NCBI GenBank assembly: GCA_964549635.1
Contig: CAZJVJ010000001.1
Location: 237,650 to 301,649 of the forward strand
Length of the DNA: 64,000 bases
Direction: 5' to 3'
Source of the DNA: VGNY01 sp964549635
GTDB lineage: Bacteria > Chloroflexota > Dehalococcoidia > GIF9 > UBA5629
Part shown: positions 50,448 through 57,867 of the stretch, piece by piece
Layout of the letters: every line of letters starts with the position of its first letter
Position numbering within the stretch: position 1 is the stretch's first letter
Translations under genes and position numbers: made by a program
The notes under the pieces: generated by a model
Told to the model about the DNA's origin: nothing
The model's database searches: none
What the model saw: only the letters and a program-made list of their open reading frames with translations

Positions 50448-51101
50448 ATGTTAGGACTAACCAAAGACCTCATATGCTTGAGGGCAGCCAGGGAACTGAG
50501 ACCGGGCATGTACGTAAACCTGGGCATAGGGCTGCCCACCCAGGTGGCCAATTTCGTCCCTGAAGGAGTCATCCTCCATTCCCAAAATGGGGTGCTTAAC
50601 TTCGGGCCCGTAGCCAGTGAGGATGAAATGGACTGGGAACTGGTCAACGCCGGGGCACAGCCCATAACTCTGCGCCCCGGCATATCTTTCTTCGACTCTA
50701 TACTTGCCTTCACCATGATGCGCGGTCGGCATCTGGATGTCGCCATTCTTGGCGCCTACCAAGTATCCGAGTCCGGCGATTTAGCCAACTGGCGCATGGC
50801 AGGGGAGGCTCTGGGCGCTATCGGCGGCTCCATGGATTTAGCCTATGGGGCCAAACGTATTATCGTCATCTGCGAACACACCGACAGGAATGGGAAACCG
50901 CGGATTGTAAAGCAATGTAGCCTACCACTTACGGCAAAGGGTGTGGTCAACACCATCATCACCAGCCTGTGCCTGCTTGAGGTTACCAAAGAAGGACTGG
51001 AGCTAAAGGAACTCGCCCCCGGCATTACTATTGATTATGTCCAGCAGCTTACTGAGCCCAGACTGAGAGTAAGTGCCGATGTGAAAGAAATGGAATTTTG
51101 A
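50448..51101 (+). CDS. CoA-transferase subunit B with Gln in place of catalytic Glu
   Basis: The 217-aa protein matches the beta subunit of 3-oxoacid CoA-transferases: GMYVNLGIGLPTQVANFVPEGV, SFFDSILAFTMMRGRHLDVAILGAYQVSESGDLANW, then GGSMDLAYGAKRIIV and KQCSLPLTAKGVV. The signature L-H-S-E-N-G is HSQNG here: codon CAA (50585-50587 region) gives Gln46 where the active-site Glu forms the acyl-CoA anhydride. The rest of the protein is well conserved, so it is not decayed. It may act as a hydrolase or lyase, as IpdAB does, or be inactive. Confidence 0.83.
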   Translation: MLGLTKDLICLRAARELRPGMYVNLGIGLPTQVANFVPEGVILHSQNGVLNFGPVASEDEMDWELVNAGAQPITLRPGISFFDSILAFTMMRGRHLDVAILGAYQVSESGDLANWRMAGEALGAIGGSMDLAYGAKRIIVICEHTDRNGKPRIVKQCSLPLTAKGVVNTIITSLCLLEVTKEGLELKELAPGITIDYVQQLTEPRLRVSADVKEMEF

Positions 51102-51126
51102 ATTCCGCTGCGCGCCACCAGCTACA

Positions 51127-51819
51127 CTATGCCTTTTCGAATACATATCTCCACAGAACGGCAGCGAGAATGCCGCCTATGAATGCCGCAACGATGAAAA
51201 GCCACAGCTGAGACAAAGCGGCACCACCAACGAACATGGCCGGACCTAAGCTCCTTGCCGGATTTACAGATGTGCCTGTTATCGGTATCCCAACGATATG
51301 TACGAGGACCAGCGTTAGGCCTATAGCTACTCCAGCAAAACCCTCAGGCGCCTTCTTGCTGGTGGAACCGAATATAACAAATAGGAAAAGCGCGGTTAGG
51401 ACTATCTCCGCAATAAGACAGGCCAGCATAGAATACCCACCGGGAGAATGTGCCCCGTAACCATTCTGCCCAAGTCCGTTTACTGCCAGGGAATAATCGC
51501 TATTGCCGGTTGCAATTGCCAGCAGTACTCCAGCACCGATAATAGCACCTATGCACTGGGCTATAACGTAAAAAATAGCGTCTCGCCATCCCATCTTGCC
51601 GGCAACAAGCATCGCCAGGCTTATCGCCGGATTTATATGGCACCCTGATATCTTCCCTATCGAATATACCATCGCCAGCACAGTCAGACCAAACGCAAAC
51701 GATATGCCAAGAAAGCCAACATGTTTTCCAGCTATTACAGCACTACCACAGCCTACCAGAACAAGCGCAAACGTTCCTATAAGTTCCGCTATATACTTTC
51801 TGACATTCTCACCTTGCAT
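51127..51819 (-). CDS. Aquaporin (MIP family)
   Basis: The 230-aa protein has six hydrophobic helices and both pore motifs: HINPAISLA (NPA 1) and TSVNPARSLGPAMF (NPA 2). It begins KYIAELIGTFALVLVGCGSAVIAG. The residues after the second NPA (RS) and overall length fit water-selective AqpZ/AqpM types rather than GlpF. The gene is convergent with the CoA-transferase genes. Confidence 0.92.
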   Translation of the reverse strand: MQGENVRKYIAELIGTFALVLVGCGSAVIAGKHVGFLGISFAFGLTVLAMVYSIGKISGCHINPAISLAMLVAGKMGWRDAIFYVIAQCIGAIIGAGVLLAIATGNSDYSLAVNGLGQNGYGAHSPGGYSMLACLIAEIVLTALFLFVIFGSTSKKAPEGFAGVAIGLTLVLVHIVGIPITGTSVNPARSLGPAMFVGGAALSQLWLFIVAAFIGGILAAVLWRYVFEKA

Positions 51820-52088
51820 GTGTCTTATAACCCCCTTCCATCAAATTTTAAAAACTACTGACTAATAGCCTTACCGTTCTTTTCCTTTTTCCAGCTCCCA
51901 CCCCCTTCACTATAAGCTTCGTCTAATAGTACCCAAAAAACGACCGGTCTAATAGGTCATCTAGTGGCACACCGTTTATCAACACGGTACAGTGTCTGCC
52001 CATCAGGCTCCGACCTCGCTAAACCTAACTCTATAAATTCAGGACCATGTTAGCATGGGCTGTTAACAGATAGCTTCGTTAATATTCG

Positions 52089-52132
52089 TTGACGGGCCCG
52101 CCGTTGTGATGTACAATATGTTTTGCGCAAAA
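52089..52132 (+). promoter_or_regulatory. Promoter with palindrome at the start site, upstream of the ferredoxin gene
   Basis: TTGACG (52089-52094), 17 nt and TACAAT (52112-52117) form a good promoter. TTTTGCGCAAAA (52121-52132), a perfect 12-bp palindrome, covers the expected start site. ATGTTTTG/CAAAACAT repeats (52119-52126 and 52143-52150 region) add a second dyad. A repressor site is likely. The rest of 51820-52088 shows nothing recognisable. Confidence 0.6.
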
Positions 52133-52178
52133 AATTTGTGTACAAAACATACAATGCAATGTGGCACAAGGAGGAAAC

Positions 52179-53228
52179 ATGACTGAAGAAATCTACAAAA
52201 GGTTGGCTGGCGCGCTCAATGCCCGCAGTACCGCTTATCCATCGATACCCTGCGATGAGTTCTATGCCTTCGCCAGAGAGCTCTTCACACCGGAGCAGGC
52301 AGAGATTGCCTGTAGCATGACGTTAGAGTCTGCAACTCCCGAGGAAATAGCTAGTAAGATGAAAGGCGCTAGTGCTGAAGAACTAAAAAAACAGCTCGAG
52401 GAAATGGCAAGCAAAGGGGTGGTGCGCACCAGAGAGAAGGAAGGTAAAAGGTATTATGAGTTGCTGCCAATAGTCCCAGGCATCCTCGAATTCCAGTTCA
52501 TGCACGGCAGGGTTGATGAGCGCACCAAGCGTTTGGCGCAGCTGCTTAAAAATTACGGCAAAGCTATGAAAAACATAATGATGACAGCGCCACCACCTGT
52601 TGCCGCTGAAACGCCCGCAGCTAAAAAAATTCCGGTGGAAAAGGAAGTCTTCCATCTTTCCACGATTTTGCCCTACGATGAAGTAATGAAACTCATAGAC
52701 AGGACGGAGTATATTGCCGCTGGGACTTGTGTCTGCCGGCATCAGGGTGATTTGCTGGACAGACCCTGCGACAAACCTAAGGAAAATATGTGCATGATTT
52801 TTGGCCCCTCAGCCAATTTCGCCAACAATCGTGGGTTCGTTCGTCTCCTCACTAAAGAAGAGGCAAGAAGGTGCATAGACGAGGCAGAAAAGGCGGGGCT
52901 CGTCCACAACTTCGCTAATAGCCAAGACAGGTTTATCGACCTTCTATGTAACTGCTGTGGTTGCCATTGTCCCTTCTTAAGGGGGGCTGTGCGTTCCCCT
53001 GTACCCAGCAAGTCTTTTATCAGCAACTGGGTAGTCACAATTGATGACGATGCCTGTAACGGTTGCGCTGCCTGTATAGACAGGTGCTGGATGCAGGCCT
53101 TAAAAATGGATGGGAACCTGGCAGTGCGTGATGCCAACCGCTGCATCGGCTGCGGCATCTGCATGTATGTATGCCCCACAGATGCCATGAAAATGGTACT
53201 CAGAGAAACGGTAACAGCGCCCAGATAA
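52179..53228 (+). CDS. Winged-helix-like / 2[4Fe-4S] ferredoxin fusion protein
   Basis: The protein has about 349 aa from ATG 52179, behind AAGGAGGAAAC. Residues 1-110 look like a winged-helix domain (TPEEIASKMKGASAEELKKQLEEMASKGVVRTREKEGKRYY). The middle has a cysteine-rich part (CVCRHQGDLLDRPCDKP, then LLCNCCGCHCPFLRG). The end is a classical 2[4Fe-4S] ferredoxin (CNGCAACIDRCWMQAL and CIGCGICMYVCPTDAM). It could be an electron carrier or a redox sensor that binds DNA. Its own strong palindromic promoter suggests regulated expression. TspO follows. Confidence 0.82.
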   Translation: MTEEIYKRLAGALNARSTAYPSIPCDEFYAFARELFTPEQAEIACSMTLESATPEEIASKMKGASAEELKKQLEEMASKGVVRTREKEGKRYYELLPIVPGILEFQFMHGRVDERTKRLAQLLKNYGKAMKNIMMTAPPPVAAETPAAKKIPVEKEVFHLSTILPYDEVMKLIDRTEYIAAGTCVCRHQGDLLDRPCDKPKENMCMIFGPSANFANNRGFVRLLTKEEARRCIDEAEKAGLVHNFANSQDRFIDLLCNCCGCHCPFLRGAVRSPVPSKSFISNWVVTIDDDACNGCAACIDRCWMQALKMDGNLAVRDANRCIGCGICMYVCPTDAMKMVLRETVTAPR

Positions 53229-53251
53229 AATAAAATTTAGCCGTAAATGCT

Positions 53252-53758
53252 ATGTTTTGTGAAACGATGGCAAAAAGTGAGCGAGTCAAAGACATCATAA
53301 GGCTGATAGTAAGCATAGTTGTCTGTCAGGGTGCCGGGCTTATAGGCTCAATTGCCGCCTCACGTTCCGTCTCCACCTGGTACCCGACGCTCCAAAAACC
53401 ACCGTTCACACCTCCCAACTGGTTATTCGCACCCGCCTGGACTACACTCTACCTGTTGATGGCCGTAGCCGCCTTCCTGGTGTGGCGCACTGGGCTGGAC
53501 AAGAGCAGTACACGGACAGCCCTCATAATCTTTCTGGTGCAGTTAGTGCTTAATGCTCTGTGGTCATTCGCCTTCTTCGGTCTTCAGTCTCCGCTCTACG
53601 GGGTAATAGTAATACTAGCCCTGTGGCTTGCCATCTTGTTCACCATACTTAAATTCTTCCCCATCTCCAAAGCTGCTGGCATACTTTTGATACCCTACAT
53701 CCTGTGGGTCAGCTTCGCCGCGGTCCTGAATATATCAGTACTGCTTTTGAACCCATAG
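53252..53758 (+). CDS. tspO: TspO/MBR family tryptophan-rich membrane protein
   Basis: The 168-aa protein has five membrane helices and typical motifs: WYPTLQKPPFTPPNWLFAPAWTTLYLLMAVAAFLVW and LVLNALWSFAFFGLQSPLYG. TspO binds porphyrins and is tied to stress and tetrapyrrole control. It starts 24 bases after the ferredoxin-fusion gene, so they are likely one transcript. The start could also be the internal ATG at 53267. Confidence 0.9.
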   Translation: MFCETMAKSERVKDIIRLIVSIVVCQGAGLIGSIAASRSVSTWYPTLQKPPFTPPNWLFAPAWTTLYLLMAVAAFLVWRTGLDKSSTRTALIIFLVQLVLNALWSFAFFGLQSPLYGVIVILALWLAILFTILKFFPISKAAGILLIPYILWVSFAAVLNISVLLLNP

Positions 53759-53846
53759 ACTGAGCCCTGAAGCCAGCTAGGCAGGCCATTTGGATGGCTA
53801 CAGAAGCTTGGCGTTTAGGTTATCAGTGCCAGCCCCAACGTCGGCG

Positions 53847-53876
53847 TTGCCAAATTTAGGTCACTTTTGTTATAAT
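53847..53876 (+). promoter_or_regulatory. Promoter of the yedE-tusA cluster
   Basis: TTGCCA (53847-53852), an 18-nt spacer and TATAAT (53871-53876) form a clear promoter. Transcription would begin near 53883 and give a leader of about 220 nt before the yedE GTG at 54105. Confidence 0.65.
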
Positions 53877-53911
53877 TCGCGCCGCATTTGCTGACGAAAT
53901 GTTTCGAGAAA

Positions 53912-54021
53912 GGGGGTGACGCTATGAGAGTTCTGAACCGTCGCACCTGATTAAGAGCTTCGATGCATGTCGTGCATCACTCTTTAAAACTCGCTGCGTG
54001 GAAACAATATAGCGTCGCCCC
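53912..54021 (+). ncRNA. Putative structured leader RNA upstream of yedE
   Basis: GGGG (53913-53916) plus GACGCTAT (53918-53925) can pair with ATAGCGTC (54009-54016) plus CCCC (54018-54021), closing a domain of about 110 nt. Inside, AAGAG...CTCTT (53953-53957, 53980-53984) and GATGCA...TGCATC (53962-53967, 53973-53978) form a nested stem-loop. It does not match any riboswitch consensus I can recall. Placement between a strong promoter and a sulfur/selenium gene cluster suggests a cis-regulatory RNA. Confidence 0.55.
53924..53950 (+). CDS. Eight-residue leader peptide within the yedE leader
   Basis: ATG at 53924 follows AGGGGGTG at seven bases and opens an eight-codon frame reading MRVLNRRT, then TGA. 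The ribosome-binding site and the start are inside the 5' arm of the leader's closing helix. Ribosomes translating it would open that helix. It may be a true leader peptide, or the site may be a by-product of the RNA structure. Confidence 0.4.
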   Translation: MRVLNRRT

Positions 54022-54035
54022 TATATCCTCATCTC

Positions 54036-54099
54036 GATAACGCCCCGTGGGCTCCGCGTTATGGTTATCCACGTAGCGGGAAAACTATAACGAAAGGAG
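54036..54099 (+). promoter_or_regulatory. Mutually exclusive helices next to the yedE ribosome-binding site
   Basis: GCGTTATGG (54056-54064) can pair with ATAACGC upstream (54037-54043) or with CTATAACG downstream (54085-54092). The second choice places a helix directly against the AAAGGAG ribosome-binding site (54093-54099). CGTGG/CCACG (54046-54050, 54069-54073) is a third option. This is the layout of a riboswitch expression platform acting on translation. Confidence 0.5.
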
Positions 54100-54104
54100 C
54101 TTTA

Positions 54105-55208
54105 GTGTCTTCGGTTTCAAAATTTCTTGCCTCTCGCTGGGGACCAATTATTACTGGCCTTGTCGTTGGAGTTCTTGCGCCTGTGCTGGTTAAACTGGGA
54201 AACCCCGGCAATATGGGGATATGCGTTGTCTGCTTCAGCCGTGACACTGCTGGTGCTCTGGCTTTGCACCGCGCCAGCGCAGTGCAGTACATTCGCCCGG
54301 AGATAATTGGCTTTGTCCTCGGAGCCCTTATCGCAGCACTCGTTTTTCGCGAGTTCAAGCCCCGCACAGGTTCAGCGCCACTCATACGCTTCCTGCTGGG
54401 CATGTTCGCGGTATTCGGCGCCCTGGTCTTTCTTGGGTGCCCATGGCGTGCTTATTTAAGACTGGGCGGTGGTGACTGGAATGCAATCTTCGGCATAATC
54501 GGTCTTATAGCCGGCATTGGCATAGGCATTGGTTTTCTAAAGCTTGGATACAGCTTGGGACGCAGTTATCCAGCGCCCAAAGCCCTAGGATGGGTAATGC
54601 CGGCCGCAATGATAACACTGCTTGTACTTCTAATCCTTGCCCCACAATTCGGCCGAGATGCCAGTGGAAATCCCACCGGACCGATATTTTTCTCTGAAAA
54701 AGGCCCCGGGAGTCAGCATGCTTTCTGGGCAATTTCACTTGTCGTTGGGCTCTTTGTTGGCTTCCTGGCCCAGCGCAGCCGTTTCTGCACCGTGGGAGCG
54801 ATACGAGATGTAATACTGCTGCGCGATGCCCATCTCCTTTACGGTATTGTGGCTTTTATCATAGCTGCTTTCATTACCAATTTGGCACTTGGCCAGTTTC
54901 ATCCCGGATTTCACAACCAGCCAGTAGCCCATACCAATGCCCTGTGGAACTTTGGTGGCATGCTACTGGCGGGTCTAGCCTTCACTCTGGCTGGTGGCTG
55001 TCCTGGCAGACAGCTCTTTCTGTCGGGAGAGGGCGATGCTGACGCTGCCATGTTTGTAGCCGGAATGATTGTCGGTGCCGGTTTTGCCCATAATTTCACC
55101 ATGGCAAGCTCACCAGCCGGTCCGGCTGCTTTTGGCCCTGCTGTAGTAATAGTGGGACTGATAGTATGCATAGTCATCGGCCTGACTATGCGGGAGAGAA
55201 GAACATAG
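54105..55208 (+). CDS. yedE: YedE/YeeE family transporter (putative sulfur/selenium importer)
   Basis: The 367-aa membrane protein starts with GTG six bases after AAAGGAG. It has about ten hydrophobic segments and two copies of the YeeE/YedE unit: MGICVVCFSRDTAGALALH near the start and FLAQRSRFCTVGAIRDVILLRD in the second half, with GGCPGRQLFLSGEG near the end. The conserved cysteines of thiosulfate-type carriers lie in these segments. With TusA, a class V aminotransferase and DUF3343 downstream it matches the selenium/sulfur set described as YedE-YedF clusters. Confidence 0.85.
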   Translation: MSSVSKFLASRWGPIITGLVVGVLAPVLVKLGNPGNMGICVVCFSRDTAGALALHRASAVQYIRPEIIGFVLGALIAALVFREFKPRTGSAPLIRFLLGMFAVFGALVFLGCPWRAYLRLGGGDWNAIFGIIGLIAGIGIGIGFLKLGYSLGRSYPAPKALGWVMPAAMITLLVLLILAPQFGRDASGNPTGPIFFSEKGPGSQHAFWAISLVVGLFVGFLAQRSRFCTVGAIRDVILLRDAHLLYGIVAFIIAAFITNLALGQFHPGFHNQPVAHTNALWNFGGMLLAGLAFTLAGGCPGRQLFLSGEGDADAAMFVAGMIVGAGFAHNFTMASSPAGPAAFGPAVVIVGLIVCIVIGLTMRERRT

Positions 55209-55217
55209 GAGGTTGCC

Positions 55218-55439
55218 ATGAGTAGCGTAAAGACGGTAGATGCACGCGGGCTGTCATGTCCACAGCCAGCGCTGCTTGCCCAAGAGGCCTTAAGAAAAGC
55301 CGGCAAGGGAACTGTCGAAATTCTGGTAGATTCCAGCACGGCGCGTGACAATATATCCCGCCTGGCCAGGAATTCCGGCTGGAACATCACCGTGGACAGT
55401 CAGCCTGAAGGCGTTTATCGTATAATCTTAACGAAATGA
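55218..55439 (+). CDS. tusA: TusA-family sulfur carrier (SirA/YedF-like)
   Basis: TusA-like protein (73 aa) behind GGAGGTTGCC. VDARGLSCPQPALLAQEAL contains the CPxP motif with the sulfur-carrying cysteine. The rest is a two-layer alpha/beta sandwich, with VEILVDSSTARDNISRLARNSGW. It lies between a transporter and a cysteine-desulfurase-like protein and overlaps the latter by ATGA, so it probably receives persulfide or selenium from one of them. Confidence 0.9.
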   Translation: MSSVKTVDARGLSCPQPALLAQEALRKAGKGTVEILVDSSTARDNISRLARNSGWNITVDSQPEGVYRIILTK

Positions 55440-56584
55440 TTTATTTGGATAATGCAGCCACCTCCTGGCCTAAACCGGCCGAAGTTTTGACGGCAATGGT
55501 CGATGTCCTGGAGCGTGCCGGGGGTAATCCTGGCCGCTCCGGACACCGACTGTCCATAGAGGCAGCACGAGTGGTATACGAGGCAAGAGAAGACATTGCC
55601 AGCTTCTTCAAGGTCAGTGACCCCTCCCGGGTCATCTTCACGACCAATGCAACCCATGCCATAAACATCGTCCTTAAAGGTCTGCTCAAGCCCGGTGACC
55701 GCATCGTCACCAGTTCCATGGAGCACAATGCCGTGATGCGACCCTTGCGCAGACTGGAAAAGCAGGGAGTCCGTCTTCATATCGTCCGCTGTGCACCTGA
55801 TGGAAGCCTTGATTTGAACGACATAGCCAGAGCAATAGACTCCAGCACCCGCCTCGTGGTGCTTATCCACGCTAGCAACGTGGTGGGGACGATACTGCCC
55901 ATAGCTCAGATTGCCACCATAGCACACCGGGCCGGGGCCCTCGTGCTGGTAGATGCGGCACAGACTGCCGGAGTTCTGCCCATAGACATAAAGGCGCTGG
56001 GGATTGACTTCCTTGCCTTCACCGGGCACAAGGGCTTACAGGGACCGCCAGGCATTGGTGGTCTTGTCATCGGCGATAATATTGACACTTCCCAGATTGA
56101 GCCTCTGATGCAGGGCGGTACCGGAAGCCAGTCAGAACTCGAGGAGCAGCCGGAATATGTTCCAGACAAGCTCGAAAGCGGTACTCCAAACATCGTCGGC
56201 ATCGCCGGCCTGCATGCCGGAATAAAATGGCTGCTGGACAAAGGCATCGAAGCCATACAGCAATACAAGAAGGACCTAACCCGTTCTCTTATAGACGGTT
56301 TATCCAACATACCCGCTATCAAACTGTACGGAACCCATGATCTCGATAAGAGGACTGCCATCGTATCTTTCACCGTCCCCGGCAGACAGGTCTCAGAAAT
56401 CGGCCTTATGCTGGATGAGCAGCATGATATACTGACCCGTGTTGGTCTGCATTGTGCCCCGGCAGCTCACAGGACAATCGGTACCTTTCCAGAAGGCACG
56501 GTAAGGCTTGCGCCAGGTGTCTTCACCACACAGGAAGACATCGCCAAGACAATCTCAGCGATAGCGAAGGTCACCAGATCATGA
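55436..56584 (+). CDS. Class V aminotransferase / cysteine desulfurase family protein
   Basis: This 382-aa PLP enzyme begins MIYLDNAATSWPKPAEVLTAM, typical of the desulfurase/selenocysteine lyase group. It has TTNATHAINIVLKGLL, SMEHNAVMRPLRRLEKQGV, VDAAQTAGVLPID and the PLP lysine in FTGHKGLQGPPG. The RVGLHCAPAAHRTIG loop has the catalytic cysteine. It matches the family often paired with DUF3343 and YedE. It is translationally coupled to tusA before it and to the DUF3343 gene after it. Confidence 0.9.
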   Translation: MIYLDNAATSWPKPAEVLTAMVDVLERAGGNPGRSGHRLSIEAARVVYEAREDIASFFKVSDPSRVIFTTNATHAINIVLKGLLKPGDRIVTSSMEHNAVMRPLRRLEKQGVRLHIVRCAPDGSLDLNDIARAIDSSTRLVVLIHASNVVGTILPIAQIATIAHRAGALVLVDAAQTAGVLPIDIKALGIDFLAFTGHKGLQGPPGIGGLVIGDNIDTSQIEPLMQGGTGSQSELEEQPEYVPDKLESGTPNIVGIAGLHAGIKWLLDKGIEAIQQYKKDLTRSLIDGLSNIPAIKLYGTHDLDKRTAIVSFTVPGRQVSEIGLMLDEQHDILTRVGLHCAPAAHRTIGTFPEGTVRLAPGVFTTQEDIAKTISAIAKVTRS

Positions 56585-56805
56585 CAGAATACGGGATAAT
56601 ACTGTTTCACACCACCTCCTCAGCCATGCGCACTGAAAAAATGCTGGTTAAGGAGGGTTTTGCTGTTAAACTGATTCCCACACCGCGAGAACTGTCCAGT
56701 GACTGCGGCGTTGCGCTACGCTTTGATTGGGCACAGCGGGAGCCGATTGAAAAAATACTGGGCACCGCAGGAACCGAAATCGTTGGTATATACCACCTGA
56801 ATTAA
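56581..56805 (+). CDS. DUF3343 protein
   Basis: The 74-aa protein starts at ATG 56581 within an ATGA overlap with the aminotransferase gene. It reads YGIILFHTTSSAMRTEKMLVKEGFAVKLIPTPRELSSDCGVALRFDW, the DUF3343 pattern, with one conserved Cys in SSDCG. Such proteins occur beside YedE, TusA and class V aminotransferases; a role in selenium or sulfur transfer is inferred. Length is normal for the family. Confidence 0.85.
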   Translation: MTEYGIILFHTTSSAMRTEKMLVKEGFAVKLIPTPRELSSDCGVALRFDWAQREPIEKILGTAGTEIVGIYHLN

Positions 56806-56836
56806 AAACACTAACAACCAGACTTTCCGATTATTC

Positions 56837-57664
56837 CTACTGAAGCCCGAATACCCGTTTTGCGTTCTCGCAGAGGAACAGCCTCTTTACCTCATCATCA
56901 AGTCCGAGGGTATCTAGGTCCTTCAGGCACATCTCGGCTGTCAGCATCGGGTAATTCGTCCCGAACATGACCTTCTTTCTCCCGTGGCCCCTCATGTACT
57001 CTACCAGTTCCGCCGGGTACCTTTTAGCCACATAAGCCGAAGTATCTATATAGACGTTTTCGTGCTTAGTGGCTACTGCAATCATCTCCAATGTCCAAGG
57101 ATAACCGATATGACCTCCAACGATCTTGAGTTCCGGAAACTCGATGGCTACCTCATCGATGTAGGGTATAGGCCGCCCCGGCTCAGAAGGACACAGCGGA
57201 CCGGTATGGCCCACCTGACAGCAGAAGGGAATGCCGAGCTCGATGCACTCGGCATAGAGTGGGTAATAGCGTCTATCAGTTGGCGGCAAATTCCAGTACC
57301 ACTGGACAATCCTCAAGCCTTTAAAACCGAGCTGACGCACGCATCGCCTCAGCTCCCGAATACCTTCCATGGGGTGGTACAGATCCACTGACGCAATCCC
57401 CACAAAGCGGTCGGGAAATTTCCTGACTATAGCCGCCACCTCATCGTTTGATATGGCTGGCCCCTGAGGTCCCCACCAGGCACACAGCAGCCCCAGGCGC
57501 ACGCCCGCCCTATCCATAGCAGCAACCGTCACCTCCGCCGGAATTTCGCCACTTAACCTCTCCGCCCCAACCCACCTTCGCAGCGAATCGAAAATGGGCT
57601 GGTTAACATGTCTGGGTGTCGGATGCTGCATCCAGACATCGATGATTCCATAGTCTCCCACCAT
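56837..57664 (-). CDS. Amidohydrolase_2 family protein with altered metal site
   Basis: The protein has about 275 aa from ATG 57664, right after GGAGGCTACA; longer starts lack this site. It is a TIM-barrel amidohydrolase_2: FPDRFVGIASVDLYHPMEG, GFKGLRIVQWYWNLPP, VGHTGP, KIVGGHIGYPWTLEMI and FGTNYPMLT. The strand-1 HxH is VWM and the last Asp is Asn (FGTNYP), so the metal site is incomplete. It resembles the protein at 15279-16145. Substrate unknown. Confidence 0.78.
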   Translation of the reverse strand: MVGDYGIIDVWMQHPTPRHVNQPIFDSLRRWVGAERLSGEIPAEVTVAAMDRAGVRLGLLCAWWGPQGPAISNDEVAAIVRKFPDRFVGIASVDLYHPMEGIRELRRCVRQLGFKGLRIVQWYWNLPPTDRRYYPLYAECIELGIPFCCQVGHTGPLCPSEPGRPIPYIDEVAIEFPELKIVGGHIGYPWTLEMIAVATKHENVYIDTSAYVAKRYPAELVEYMRGHGRKKVMFGTNYPMLTAEMCLKDLDTLGLDDEVKRLFLCENAKRVFGLQ

Positions 57665-57867
57665 TGTAGCCTCCATTCGCTCATGTCTCTGCTTTATATA
57701 AAGGCACATAATACTGCCAAAGCGCCCAAATTGCAACCACCGGCTAAAAGAGCCAGATTCGGCAGACCTTCATCTCAGTTAAAACGACGCTACTGAAATA
57801 GGCTGAAGCCGCCTGGGCCCGGTAGGGCGATAGACCATGGCAAATAGCCTTCCGCGCCCGAATACGC

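Noticed and set aside
53912..54021. Possibility that the yedE leader is a tRNA-Sec gene
   Set aside because: There is no GGTTCGAATCC-type T-arm and no CCA-like end, and the long closing helix is longer than an acceptor stem; a cis-regulatory leader fits better.
55415..56029. Reverse-strand frame of 204 codons opposite the class V aminotransferase
   Set aside because: Antisense shadow of a conserved PLP enzyme; composition is not protein-like.
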